Of a stretch of DNA of 64,000 bases, positions 24,736 to 33,517 are shown in pieces (the first letter of the stretch is position 1; every line of letters starts with the position of its first letter). The translations under genes and the position numbers were made by a program. Below the pieces are notes generated by a model. That model was not told the DNA's origin and searched no databases. It worked only from the letters and a program-made list of their open reading frames with translations. The stretch is from RGIG4097 sp964550635 (GTDB lineage: Bacteria; Bacillota; Clostridia; Christensenellales; CAG-917): positions 1-64,000 of the forward strand of contig CAZJZV010000004.1 in assembly GCA_964550635.1 (NCBI GenBank), read 5' to 3'.

Positions 24736-26280
24736 TTACCAAGCTTCGCTATCGTCGAAGTCGAGCATACTTTCGTCAAGGGGTTTCTCTTGAAGAACGG
24801 TCTGCATATACTTGTTGATTTGCTCGCGCATATCGCGACGGGAAATCGTTCTGGGATCCATAAGGTCTTGTTGCACCCAAATGAAGTTGACGCCTTTTTC
24901 TCTTGCTTGATCGTCGAAAATGCCGACCAAACCGTCCATACCCTTGCACGAGATTTGGTCGTACATGATGACGGTGTCGATATTGTATTCTTCGACGACT
25001 CTCCAACACTCGTCAAGCACGTTTTGATAACCGCCTTTGGTGTGGGTACGCATAGTGGCGCGTTGGTAGGTTTTAGCAAGGTCTTCGAGAGCGTGCTCGT
25101 GGGTGTCCGTGCGGAATTTGAGATAGGAAATCATGGTTTCCATATCCATAACTACGTTGATACCCCAGCAGTTTTCAAGCCAGTTTGCAAGGGAAGTGTA
25201 GTAGTTTGCAGGGCAACTCCAAACGATTGCTCTATGGCGCATTTCGCGACTTGCGGGGGTTTTCTTTTCGTACGCTTTCAACATAATCTTGTTGACTTTC
25301 TTATCCGTCTTCAAGAAGCGTTTGTCGAAACCGCCCGAAAGGTGATAGTAATAAATTCTATACAACCAGAACGTTGCGCCCGTCATTTGAGGGTAGTTGG
25401 TCTTGTTGACTTCCCATTTTTGAAGTTCGTAGTCGAGTTGTTTATTGTAGCTTTCAAGAGCGGCGATGAAGTTATCCCAATCGAATTTTTGACCGGTTTG
25501 TTCTTCGACGAACTTGATAAGTTCTTTGATTTCTTCGACGGCGTATTCTTGCACGTCCTCCCCTTTGTATCTCAAAGGCACGTTGTATACGTGGGTGGGG
25601 AGTTTGAAGTATCTGTCTTGGAATGTGGACGTCATAATGGAGCCGTCGCAGGGCATATTGCAAGTGATCATGCATTTGCCGAGTTTGGGATAGTCGTCCT
25701 CGACCGCTACGCCCGCCTCTGCACTGGGGAGAGGACACACGTCCGCGGGCACGCCGAAACTCTCGATTGCATCAAGGTAAGGGGGCGTGATTTGTTGGTC
25801 GACCATACTGGACAGGAAGATAGGCATCGTTTGCATGGGATAGACCTTGTAACCGGGGAAGCCTGCGCCGAATTCCACGGGGATAAGCTCGTCGATGCAG
25901 ATGAGTTTTTTGCTCTTCTTGTTGTTGGGGAACATCTTCTCGTCGGATTCAAACGCGGTAAGAATAAGCCCGGTCGCGTGCTTGACGATCATATTGAAAT
26001 GAAGATGCGTCATGAGAAGTTGCGGTCCGCGCAAACCCTCGGTGTGACGATCGACAAACGCGGGAGTGGCAAGATAAGACGCCATCCAACGGTATCTCCA
26101 CAACCCTTTCACGACAGCGATCGGGTTTTTGAGAATCATCACTATCATATCTTTCCAAGTGACAAGCCATCTATAGTAGTCAACGAGAGTATCCTTGAAG
26201 CCACGCCATTCACGATGTTTAAGGATTCCCGTCTTGTCCTCGTGAAGATTTTTGTAACCACCGTATTTCTTCTTTGCCAT
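24736..26280 (-). CDS. 2-hydroxyacyl-CoA dehydratase / double-cubane-cluster protein, large subunit
   Basis: The 514-residue member of the HgdA/BcrB family shows Cys positions expected to hold an FeS cluster: ADVCPLPSAEAG (about 180), CMITCNMPCDGS (about 205) and WSCPANYY with ISCKGMDG in the C-terminal half. Family enzymes dehydrate 2-hydroxyacyl-CoA, reduce benzoyl-CoA, or (double-cubane proteins) reduce small molecules. It is longer than the usual 430-480 residues because of an N-terminal basic extension of about 90 residues. Its start is 4 nt from the partner subunit's stop. The substrate is not predictable. Confidence 0.9.
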   Translation of the reverse strand: MAKKKYGGYKNLHEDKTGILKHREWRGFKDTLVDYYRWLVTWKDMIVMILKNPIAVVKGLWRYRWMASYLATPAFVDRHTEGLRGPQLLMTHLHFNMIVKHATGLILTAFESDEKMFPNNKKSKKLICIDELIPVEFGAGFPGYKVYPMQTMPIFLSSMVDQQITPPYLDAIESFGVPADVCPLPSAEAGVAVEDDYPKLGKCMITCNMPCDGSIMTSTFQDRYFKLPTHVYNVPLRYKGEDVQEYAVEEIKELIKFVEEQTGQKFDWDNFIAALESYNKQLDYELQKWEVNKTNYPQMTGATFWLYRIYYYHLSGGFDKRFLKTDKKVNKIMLKAYEKKTPASREMRHRAIVWSCPANYYTSLANWLENCWGINVVMDMETMISYLKFRTDTHEHALEDLAKTYQRATMRTHTKGGYQNVLDECWRVVEEYNIDTVIMYDQISCKGMDGLVGIFDDQAREKGVNFIWVQQDLMDPRTISRRDMREQINKYMQTVLQEKPLDESMLDFDDSEAW

Positions 26281-26283
26281 AGG

Positions 26284-27486
26284 TTACTTTTTCTCCTTTT
26301 TGGATTTTTGGATATTTTTGATTTCAAGACTTTCCACGAACGCTTGAATACGCGTGCGGAGTTGTCCCGATGCGCTTGCGGTATATTGGCGGTCGATTGC
26401 GATGGACGGAATGCCGAACTCGTTGACCATAATATGAGATGCGAGCGCGCGTTCATATCCCCAATATTCGCAGAATTTGAGTTGCTCGTAAACAACGCCG
26501 TCCGCATGGTAATCTTCGACGAGTTGTTTGACGAATTGACGTCTGCCTTCCACCTTTTCGTGCTCCATATATCTGGGGCATTGAGCGGTCTTCATATAGT
26601 GACGGCAGATTTGAGTGAGGACGTCTTCGTCGTCGTTGAGAATGATTTCTTCTCTACCGGGAAGGGATCCGAAACAATATCTGTCCGCGACGACGTACGC
26701 ACCGCTATCTTCAAAGAGTTTGGTGAAGTCGGGATCGTCGATTTCACTGCCGACGACGACTATTCTCGCTCTGTAGAATTTCTTTGCGTCGGGTTCGCGC
26801 GTCTTGAGTTCTTCGAGAGTCTCTTCGAGTTTGTCCACGATGAGATACTTGGGGCAGCAGTAGCTGACAAGGCAAAGCACGTGGAATTCATATCCCGTAA
26901 TGCGCGGATTGTCTTCCTTGCGATATTCGCCGATTGCGGTGATTGCTCTGCACACTCTGTTGTGAAGTTCGACCGCTTTGCGAATTGCGTCGTCGGACGT
27001 ATCGACGCCGTAGGCGTCTTTGAGTTTGTCGAGGACTTTCAAGCGCAGTTGTTTTGCATAGCTTTCAAGGCAGTGTTGGTTGGTCTTGAAAGGCATATCG
27101 AACAAACTGATGAAGAACTTGTCGTTGTCGACAAGGCGCATGAGTTCGTAGTGCTCAACCGCTCTGTTCATTTCAGAGCAGGTTTCACCCGAGAACAGTG
27201 CGGACAGGAAGTTGTAACCGCCCTCGATACCGCGTTCAAGCATCGCCTTTGCGTATCCGCAAATGAACGGACTGAGATAGTACGTCGCGATGTCAACAGA
27301 GCCCGTGCGCGGTGCACGAAGCCTTATGCTAACGCAGTTGTCGAGATTGAGAAGAACTTCGGGCACGTGATAACAGGTGTAACCGAGTGCGAGTTTGCCG
27401 TCTTTTTCAACCGCTTGCTTGACGAGGTCGTTGTTGGCTTCTTGCAAGAGATTTTCAAAGTAAAGCAGGTGTTTCAGGTCTCTCAT
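26284..27486 (-). CDS. 2-hydroxyacyl-CoA dehydratase, small subunit
   Basis: The 400-residue member of the HgdB/BcrC family carries GYTCYHVPEVLL near the N-terminus (the usual first cluster Cys), FICGYAKAM, GETCSEMNRA, LKFCEYWGYERA with the third Cys, and the family ending IDRQYTASASGQLRTRIQAF. Together with the 514-residue subunit it would form the heterodimer activated by the downstream ATPase. An unusual SYCCP pair sits near residue 223. GGAG precedes the start. Confidence 0.9.
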   Translation of the reverse strand: MRDLKHLLYFENLLQEANNDLVKQAVEKDGKLALGYTCYHVPEVLLNLDNCVSIRLRAPRTGSVDIATYYLSPFICGYAKAMLERGIEGGYNFLSALFSGETCSEMNRAVEHYELMRLVDNDKFFISLFDMPFKTNQHCLESYAKQLRLKVLDKLKDAYGVDTSDDAIRKAVELHNRVCRAITAIGEYRKEDNPRITGYEFHVLCLVSYCCPKYLIVDKLEETLEELKTREPDAKKFYRARIVVVGSEIDDPDFTKLFEDSGAYVVADRYCFGSLPGREEIILNDDEDVLTQICRHYMKTAQCPRYMEHEKVEGRRQFVKQLVEDYHADGVVYEQLKFCEYWGYERALASHIMVNEFGIPSIAIDRQYTASASGQLRTRIQAFVESLEIKNIQKSKKEKK

Positions 27487-27508
27487 ATTTCTCTCCTATA
27501 ATATTGAG

Positions 27509-28273
27509 TTAGCCGATAATGCCGAGCGCGTTGAGCGCGGTTTCGACTCCCTCTACTACTTTTGATTTTGCGGGAAGTTCGAAGACGTTCTCCCCTTTCA
27601 AGTCGAAGGACGCAAGGTTTTGGTCGTCCCCTATCGTCGCGAGAAGACGCACTCCGTCGTAGTCGAGAGAGCGCACTGCTTCTTCGTCACTTACACGATT
27701 GACCACTATGCCGATTTCGCGATACATAACGAGTTCATCCGCCACTTTTTTTATGGTCTTGCACACGTCCCTACCCTTCTTGGATTGGTCCGTAACGAGA
27801 ATGAGATGGGACACCTTTTCCATAACGCGACGATTGATTTGCTCGATGCCCGCCTCGCCGTCAATGACGACGTAGTCGAATTCATCGGATAATATGCTGA
27901 TAACTTCTTTGAGATAGGAATTGATTTTGCAATAGCAACCCGCCGACTCCGGACGCCCGACCGCAATGAATGCGTAGCCGTCCTTCTCGACCATAGCGTC
28001 GAATATGCGATAACGCGCTTCTCCGAGAATTTCGATTGCTTGTTTAGAATTGCCGTCTTCCACGTTTTCGATGATTTCCTTACGAATATCGTCGATCGTG
28101 TGCTTGACGTCCACCCCTAGCGCAGTGGAAAGTCCGACGGCGGGATCGGCGTCTATAGCGAGAATTTTTTTATCCTTAAAATTGTCCACGAGAACGCGCA
28201 CTATCGTCGCCGCCAAACTCGTCTTACCAACACCGCCTTTCCCGGCAACGGCAATTATGACCGCATCAGACAT
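27509..28273 (-). CDS. CooC/AcsF-type metal-insertion ATPase
   Basis: The 254-residue MinD/ParA-class ATPase has the deviant Walker A GKGGVGKTS, a switch region DADPAVGLSTALGV and the CooC hallmark GRPESAGCYCKINSYL, whose CxC pair binds nickel or zinc between the two subunits. CooC proteins insert nickel into carbon monoxide dehydrogenase or acetyl-CoA synthase. No CODH is in this window, so its client is probably an enzyme of this operon. ATG 28273 has GGAGG 5 nt upstream. It is the first gene of the six-gene operon. Confidence 0.85.
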   Translation of the reverse strand: MSDAVIIAVAGKGGVGKTSLAATIVRVLVDNFKDKKILAIDADPAVGLSTALGVDVKHTIDDIRKEIIENVEDGNSKQAIEILGEARYRIFDAMVEKDGYAFIAVGRPESAGCYCKINSYLKEVISILSDEFDYVVIDGEAGIEQINRRVMEKVSHLILVTDQSKKGRDVCKTIKKVADELVMYREIGIVVNRVSDEEAVRSLDYDGVRLLATIGDDQNLASFDLKGENVFELPAKSKVVEGVETALNALGIIG

Positions 28274-28307
28274 AAATCCCTCCAAATTGATATAGTTATT
28301 TTTAATC

Positions 28308-28336
28308 ATTTTACCACCATATAATAGTTTTGTCCA
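28308..28336 (-). promoter_or_regulatory. promoter of the dehydratase operon
   Basis: TGGACA (28336-28331), 17 bp, TAAAAT (28313-28308). The transcript would have a leader of about 28 nt holding the GGAGG site. Confidence 0.55.
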
Positions 28337-28400
28337 CAAAAAGCACTTTATTTTTCGGATTTAGCAATACACTTGTCGGTTTTTTCACGCGTCTTTCAAA

Positions 28401-28702
28401 GCAAGTGCGAACATATCTTATCACAGTTCCCCCTTCCTCACGTGTTTCCCCAATCGACGTTCCCCCTCTACGGGGAACCCACGTCGCCTGCGTGCGCAGG
28501 GGGCAACACTCGGCGCTCGCATAGAAAAGCGTCGTCTCGGCTTATTCCACTGCGCTTTGTGTGCGCCGCTACGCGAAGACAGTGCGCACAGTCGCTTGTA
28601 CTGTCCGTCGAGCTCGGCACTCGAAGTGCTCGCCGCCGTTGCGGCTCGTGTTCCGTCTTCGAAATAGCAAGTGCGTACTCACGCACGCTCATAGTTTAGT
28701 GC
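28401..28702 (+). repeat. dispersed mosaic repeat, copy B
   Basis: Starts GCAAGTGCGAACATATC and ends GCTCATAGTTTAGTGC. It is the full-length version of copy A (2858-3120, opposite orientation). It shares its first 45 nt with copy D and its last 90 nt with copies C and D. Confidence 0.85.
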
Positions 28703-28721
28703 AAAAATGCCGAGCGAGACA

Positions 28722-28963
28722 TAGGGGCATCCCCACTGCGAAAACAAGCGAACGGCAATATGATTACGCACTATGTTTGAACAGGCGCAGTTTTTCGCAG
28801 TGGGGAAAAAGGAGCAAGGCTCTGCGCACAGAAAGCCGTCGCAGAAGGCATAGCGCAAAGTGCCTTGTGACGCGCTCGGCACTCGAAGTGCTCGCCGCCG
28901 TTGCGGCTCATGTTCCGTCTCCGAAAAAGTGAATGCGTACTCACACCCGCTCATAGTGAATGC
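28722..28963 (+). repeat. dispersed mosaic repeat, copy C
   Basis: Begins AGGGGCATCCCCACTGCGAA and runs to GCTCATAGTGAATGC. The first 150 nt match copy D, not A or B. The right-hand GCTCGGCACTCGAAGTGCTC block is common to all. It directly follows copy B, and together they fill the 28.3-29.0 kb gap. Confidence 0.85.
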
Positions 28964-28997
28964 TAAAAAAAAGCACTGCGGATTGCAGTGCTTTTTT
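28964..28997 (-). terminator. terminator of the MORN protein gene
   Basis: Stem AAAAAAGCACTGC/GCAGTGCTTTTTT, loop GGATT. Confidence 0.85.
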
Positions 28998-28999
28998 CT

Positions 29000-29374
29000 T
29001 CATCCTATGAATTTGCCTTCTTTGAATTTTCCTTCGAATTTTCCGTCCGACGATAGAAGGACTCCTTCGCCGTCAAATTTGAAATTAAGAAAATCACCCC
29101 TATATAAGATTGTCTTTTCTTCGCCGGATTTGAATCCGTTTGCCATGCTGTCAACCATCGCTTTGTTTTGGAAATCACCGAATACGATTTGATTGTTCAC
29201 AAACTTACCGCTATAAAAGTCGCCGTTGGCAAGATAAAGTTTGCCGTAACCTTGCATTACGCCGTTTTCCCAATCACCGTCGTATCTGTTACAGTCCTTG
29301 TCGTAAACGGAAACGCGTCCGTTCAATTCGCTTCTGCGCAAGTATACGCGTTCTGCATCGTCAAAAATTGCCAT
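29000..29374 (-). CDS. MORN-repeat protein
   Basis: The 124-residue protein has MORN-type repeats (YDGDWENGVMQGYGKLYLAN, YSGKF, YRGDFLNFKFDGEGVLL, FEGKFKEGKF), a hairpin motif often used in membrane-associated scaffolds. There is no signal peptide. The start at 29374 has AAGGAGGG upstream. An alternative 11 codons earlier has none. It is a single gene of unknown role, sitting between two repeat-rich stretches. Confidence 0.75.
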   Translation of the reverse strand: MAIFDDAERVYLRRSELNGRVSVYDKDCNRYDGDWENGVMQGYGKLYLANGDFYSGKFVNNQIVFGDFQNKAMVDSMANGFKSGEEKTILYRGDFLNFKFDGEGVLLSSDGKFEGKFKEGKFIG

Positions 29375-29518
29375 AATAAAAACCCTCCTTAAAGTTGATG
29401 ACGACATTATAGCACTACTGCAGAAAAAAGCAAGAGGGAAAATCTTTTTTTAAGTGATTGCTTATATAAGTACGCTCGCTCATAGTAAATACTTAAAATA
29501 TAAGATAAAAATCCACAA

Positions 29519-29602
29519 TATGCCGTCAGGCATATATCATGCTTGCGAAGCAAGTATATCATATTGCAATAGCAATATATCATACGCAAAGCGTATATCA
29601 TT
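29519..29602. repeat. second hairpin array with ATATCAT linkers
   Basis: Four stem-loops in a row (ATGCC/GGCAT, CTTGC/GCAAG, ATTGC/GCAAT, ACGC/GCGT), each followed by ATATCAT. The array abuts the fba terminator. At 29474-29498 there is also a relic of the mosaic repeat end (GTACGCTCGCTCATAGTAAA). Confidence 0.85.
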
Positions 29603-29632
29603 AAAAAAGCACTCCGTCTGGAGTGCTTTTTT
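29603..29632 (-). terminator. terminator of fba
   Basis: Stem AAAAAAGCACTCC/GGAGTGCTTTTTT, loop GTCT. Confidence 0.85.
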
Positions 29633-29645
29633 CATTTGCGTTGTT

Positions 29646-30575
29646 TTATGCTTTGCCGTTGCAACCAAGAACGTCCACAAGTTTGTGTTTGACGATCTTC
29701 TTCACTGCTTCTCTTGCCGGTCCGAGATATTGTCTGGGATCGAAGTGGGAAGGATTGAGTGCGAAGTGTTCGCGGATGGTTGCGGTCACTGCAAGACGAA
29801 GGTCGCTGTCGATATTGATCTTGCAGACTGCCATTTCCGCCGCCTTACGGAGCATTTCTTCGGGAACGCCTTGTGCGCCGGGCATGCTACCGCCGTATTG
29901 GTTGATGATCTTGACGTATTCTTGAGGAACACTGGATGCACCGTGAAGAACGATAGGGAATCCGGGAAGACGATTTTCGACTTCTTGAAGGATGTCGAAA
30001 CGAAGTTGGGGTTGACCTTTGAATTTGAATGCGCCGTGAGAGGTGCCGATTGCGATTGCAAGGCTGTCCACGCCGGTCTTTTCGACGAATTCTTGGACTT
30101 GATCGGGATCGGTGTAGCTCGCGTCTTTTGCGGAAACGTTGACGTCGTCTTCGATACCTGCGAGTTTGCCGAGTTCTGCTTCAACCACTACGCCGTGATC
30201 GTGTGCATATTCCACGACTTGTTTGGTTATAGAGATGTTTTCTGCAAACGGATGTGCGCTTGCGTCGATCATAACGGAAGTGAAACCGCTGTCAACACAG
30301 TCTTTGCAGAGTGCGAAAGAATCGCCGTGGTCAAGGTGCAAGCAGATAGGAAGACCGCTTGTTTCGACAGCCGCTTCGACCATCTTCGTGAGATAGGTGG
30401 TGTTTGCGTACTTTCTCGCACCGGACGAAACTTGAAGAATAAGGGGTGCTTGTTCTTCTTGAGCAGCCTCGACGATACCTTGAATGATTTCCATATTGTT
30501 GACGTTGAATGCGCCGATTGCATAACCGCCGGCGTACGCCTTTTTGAACATTTCGGTTGTTGTTACCAATGGCAT
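29646..30575 (-). CDS. fba: class II fructose-bisphosphate aldolase
   Basis: The 309-residue zinc aldolase of glycolysis/gluconeogenesis splits fructose-1,6-bisphosphate to DHAP and glyceraldehyde-3-phosphate. It shows the zinc site CLHLDHGD, DASAHPFAENI, the VVEAELGKLAGIEDD loop, GTSHGAFKFKG and VLHGASSVP. The start at 30575 matches the family (MPLVTTTEMFKKAY), with GGAGG 11 nt and AAGG 3 nt upstream. The 25 extra upstream codons are not conserved. It is monocistronic and lies about 1 kb from gapA. Confidence 0.95.
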   Translation of the reverse strand: MPLVTTTEMFKKAYAGGYAIGAFNVNNMEIIQGIVEAAQEEQAPLILQVSSGARKYANTTYLTKMVEAAVETSGLPICLHLDHGDSFALCKDCVDSGFTSVMIDASAHPFAENISITKQVVEYAHDHGVVVEAELGKLAGIEDDVNVSAKDASYTDPDQVQEFVEKTGVDSLAIAIGTSHGAFKFKGQPQLRFDILQEVENRLPGFPIVLHGASSVPQEYVKIINQYGGSMPGAQGVPEEMLRKAAEMAVCKINIDSDLRLAVTATIREHFALNPSHFDPRQYLGPAREAVKKIVKHKLVDVLGCNGKA

Positions 30576-30707
30576 AACCTTTTTGTCCTCCGATTTTTTG
30601 ATTGAGGTCATTGTACTACATATCTCGTAAAAAGTAAACAATTTAAGCACCGAAAACCGTTCAATGATTTTTTTGAGAAAAGTAGCGGAAAACGGCGCCC
30701 TAATCCG

Positions 30708-30743
30708 AAAAAATTACGGCACCCATGCGAGTGCCGTAGTTTT
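30708..30743 (-). terminator. terminator of the MgtC-family gene
   Basis: Stem ACGGCAC/GTGCCGT with A-run and T-run. Confidence 0.8.
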
Positions 30744-30763
30744 GGACTGTTATAAGCAAGTCA

Positions 30764-31465
30764 TCAAAGCTCGTCGATTTTCTCAATCGTGTTGATGAAC
30801 TTATTGTTTTTGCTGATTTCAAGGATTTCGTTTGCGGTGAAATCTCTCTCGGTCACCAATTCGATAACACCCGTAATTCTGTTTTCGTCCTCGTTTTTGG
30901 TCTTGAATTGCAAAATCTTTTTGACGTCGAACAATTCGTTTATCTTGTCGACGACTCCGTCTTCGTCGAGTTTGACGTTGAGACGTATGACGTGGACCAT
31001 ATTCCCTTTCAGGAACTTCCACGGACGGTGCAACAGGATTTGCAAGAGTACGAGCATAGTCGTCGCGATGAGTCCGACGAAAATCATACCCGCCCCGATT
31101 GCGAGTCCGATACCCGCGGTTGCCCAGACGCCCGCCGCCGTGGTCAGACCGTGCAAGAAGTCGTGTTTGTAGAAGATTATGCCCGCGCCCAAGAAACCGA
31201 TACCGCTGACGACCTGCGCCGCAATACGCTCATAGTCCACCGCGCCCGTGTCCGAAAAACCGTACTTGGACACTATCATGATGATGCAGGACGCCATACA
31301 AACGATTGAGTGAGTGCGGATACCCGCCTCTTTTGAACGGCTCTTTCTCTCGAAACCGATAGCGAAACCGCACACGCACGCAACGAGCATACGTATGAGC
31401 CAATTGAGAATATCCGAATTGCAATCTATGATTGCAAAATTGAAAGCGGAAAGGATTGAGTTCAT
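30764..31465 (-). CDS. MgtC/SapB-family membrane protein
   Basis: The 233-residue protein has a five-helix MgtC domain with the family motifs IGFERKSRSKEAGIRTH and GIGFLGAGIIF, then TTAAGVWATAGIGLAIGAG. A C-terminal ACT-like cytoplasmic domain follows (LNVKLDEDGVVDKINELFDV onwards). Family members are linked to magnesium or membrane-potential homeostasis. The start at 31465 has GAGG upstream. The 39 codons before it are not conserved. Confidence 0.9.
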   Translation of the reverse strand: MNSILSAFNFAIIDCNSDILNWLIRMLVACVCGFAIGFERKSRSKEAGIRTHSIVCMASCIIMIVSKYGFSDTGAVDYERIAAQVVSGIGFLGAGIIFYKHDFLHGLTTAAGVWATAGIGLAIGAGMIFVGLIATTMLVLLQILLHRPWKFLKGNMVHVIRLNVKLDEDGVVDKINELFDVKKILQFKTKNEDENRITGVIELVTERDFTANEILEISKNNKFINTIEKIDEL

Positions 31466-31720
31466 ATACACCTCTGACTGAATTAGTTTAGCACTTTTGC
31501 GCGCTCCTGTCAATATAGGCAATATGCGCGCGCGAAAATAGCGGTATATGACGATTATTAGCACAAATGCGCGGTTTTGCACTCATATAAATTTCCGCAA
31601 CTGCAAAAAATGGGGTGCAATTTGCTTGCATATTTCAGCGTTTATGTGTAAAATACTAAACGAAAATCAGCACAATATATATTGTGAAGTTTGAAAAAAC
31701 ACCTTTTGGAGGAATAAATA

Positions 31721-32773
31721 ATGGCAAATAACGTTAGAGTTGCTATCAACGGATTCGGCAGAATCGGTCGTCTCGCTTTCAGACAAATGTTCGGCGCAGA
31801 AGGTTATGAAGTCGTCGCAATCAACGACCTCACCAGCCCCAAAATGCTCGCTCATCTCTTGAAGTACGACTCCACCCAAGGCAATTATGCAAACGACCAC
31901 ACCGTCACCTTCGGCGAAGCGGTCCTCAATGAAGACGGTTCCGTGAAAGAAGACGGCTACATCGTCGTCGACGGCAAAAAAATCATCATCTATGCAAAAG
32001 CCAAAGCGGCAGAACTCCCTTGGGGAGAAATCGGCGTTGACGTAGTTCTCGAATGCACCGGATTCTACACCTCCAAGGCGAAAGCCCAAGCACATATCGA
32101 CGCAGGCGCAAAGAAAGTCGTCATCTCCGCTCCCGCAGGCAACGACCTTCCCACTATCGTCTACAACGTCAACCACACCACCCTCACCAAAGAAGATACC
32201 ATCATCTCCGCGGCATCCTGCACCACCAACTGCCTCGCCCCTATGGCGAAAGCACTCAACGACTTCGCACCTATCCAAAGCGGTATCATGACCACCGTCC
32301 ACGCATACACCGGTGACCAAATGCCTCTTGACGGACCTCAAAGAAAAGGTGACCTCCGTCGTTCCCGCGCGGCAGCAATCAATATCGTTCCCAACAGCAC
32401 CGGCGCAGCGAAAGCAATCGGTCTCGTCATCCCCGAACTCAACGGCAAACTCATCGGCTCTGCACAACGCGTTCCCACCCCTACCGGTTCCACCACCATC
32501 CTCGTGGCAGTCGTCAAGGGCGCAGTCACCAAAGAAGGTATCAACGCAGCAATGAAAGCAGCAGCAACCGAGTCCTTCGGATATAACGAAGACGAAATCG
32601 TTTCCAGCGACATCATCGGCAGCCGTTTCGGTTCCATCTTCGATGCAACTCAAACCATGGTCATCAACATGGCAGACGGCAACAGCCAAGTCCAAGTCGT
32701 GTCTTGGTACGACAACGAAAACAGCTACACCTCTCAAATGGTTCGCACCATCAAATACTTCGCAGAGCTGTAA
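31721..32773 (+). CDS. gapA: glyceraldehyde-3-phosphate dehydrogenase
   Basis: The 350-residue NAD-dependent glycolytic GAPDH shows the Rossmann start NGFGRIGRLAFRQMF, catalytic Cys in SAASCTTNCLAP, HAYTGDQ and the C-terminal SWYDNENSYTSQMVRTI. TTTGGAGGAATAAATA precedes the ATG. Codons are strongly biased to C/A-ending forms, as expected of a very highly expressed gene. It is monocistronic with a strong terminator. Confidence 0.97.
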   Translation: MANNVRVAINGFGRIGRLAFRQMFGAEGYEVVAINDLTSPKMLAHLLKYDSTQGNYANDHTVTFGEAVLNEDGSVKEDGYIVVDGKKIIIYAKAKAAELPWGEIGVDVVLECTGFYTSKAKAQAHIDAGAKKVVISAPAGNDLPTIVYNVNHTTLTKEDTIISAASCTTNCLAPMAKALNDFAPIQSGIMTTVHAYTGDQMPLDGPQRKGDLRRSRAAAINIVPNSTGAAKAIGLVIPELNGKLIGSAQRVPTPTGSTTILVAVVKGAVTKEGINAAMKAAATESFGYNEDEIVSSDIIGSRFGSIFDATQTMVINMADGNSQVQVVSWYDNENSYTSQMVRTIKYFAEL

Positions 32774-32787
32774 GATAACAAACCAAC

Positions 32788-32821
32788 AAAAAAACGCCAC
32801 CGCATCCACGGTGGCGTTTTT
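32788..32821 (+). terminator. terminator of gapA
   Basis: Stem AAAAACGCCACCG/CGGTGGCGTTTTT with loop CATCCA. Confidence 0.9.
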
Positions 32822-32858
32822 AATTACTTTTACCTGTTTGTCTTAATAACCTTGTTGG

Positions 32859-33389
32859 CTAATACGTTATCTTCACTTTTGCAGATTCAAATTCTGTCGA
32901 ATTGACTTTCACGACTAACGCACGCATGGTAGGAGCGGATGCGCAAGGCGCAATTACTCCGTTTTCCCCAATGAACTCGTCCGGGATGTCAATTACGCTT
33001 TGAATTGTACACGCGCCGTTTGCGACATTAACGTCTGCTAGATGATGAGAAAATCCATATTTATATGACGTGTGTATATAAACTATAACCCTTTCGGTTT
33101 CAAAGTCAACGCTTGTCGGAAAACCAACGAACATTGTATCAAGAGTTTGTTTGTTATCGATCAAAACGGTCGTCTTTTCAACCATCATATGATACTCGTC
33201 TTTCCAAGGCAAAGCGTCGATATATTCTTGTTTCAAGATTTTTTCACCCCTATCGAAAAACACTGCCGTTTCGAGCAATTCGTTGACTTCGGGCGGTTGT
33301 TCTTTCTCGTCGTTGCACGCGGTGAAAGCACACAAGACTATAAGCAATGCCACCACCATTATTATAGGCAAGATTTTTTTCACTTTCAT
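32859..33389 (-). CDS. lipoprotein, function unknown
   Basis: The 176-residue protein begins with a clear lipoprotein signal (hydrophobic 7-22, lipobox FTAC, Cys 25). The mature part is a small beta-rich domain with ERVIVYIHTSYKYGF and ALVVKVNSTEFESAKVKI, reminiscent of PrcB-like or other small exported domains, but I cannot assign it. AGGAGG precedes the ATG. It is a single gene. Confidence 0.75.
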   Translation of the reverse strand: MKVKKILPIIMVVALLIVLCAFTACNDEKEQPPEVNELLETAVFFDRGEKILKQEYIDALPWKDEYHMMVEKTTVLIDNKQTLDTMFVGFPTSVDFETERVIVYIHTSYKYGFSHHLADVNVANGACTIQSVIDIPDEFIGENGVIAPCASAPTMRALVVKVNSTEFESAKVKITY

Positions 33390-33479
33390 AATTATCCTCC
33401 TACCATATTATTACCATATGGTTACAATCGCGTCAATATTGATTTTCCCGACCGCCGCCGTTTGCCGTGGCGTAGCAAT

Positions 33480-33508
33480 GAAAACCCCGCCAAATCGGCG
33501 GGGTTTTT
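33480..33508 (-). terminator. terminator of the 33518-34327 gene
   Basis: Stem AAAACCCCGCC/GGCGGGGTTTTT. Confidence 0.85.
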
Positions 33509-33517
33509 CGTTGTGTT

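Noticed and set aside
23779..27501. 1240-codon open frame on the plus strand
   Set aside because: It is antisense to the activase and both dehydratase subunit genes, which have clear family motifs and ribosome binding sites. The open frame is a by-product of their codon bias.
28468..28692. Peptide frame shared by mosaic repeat copies A and B (both contain AHTKRSGISRDDAFLCERRV)
   Set aside because: The DNA itself is almost identical between copies, so the shared peptide is no evidence for coding. There is no ribosome binding site, and copies C and D do not keep the frame.
31667..32809. 380-codon frame opposite gapA
   Set aside because: Mirror of the very biased gapA codons. It has no family match and no ribosome binding site.
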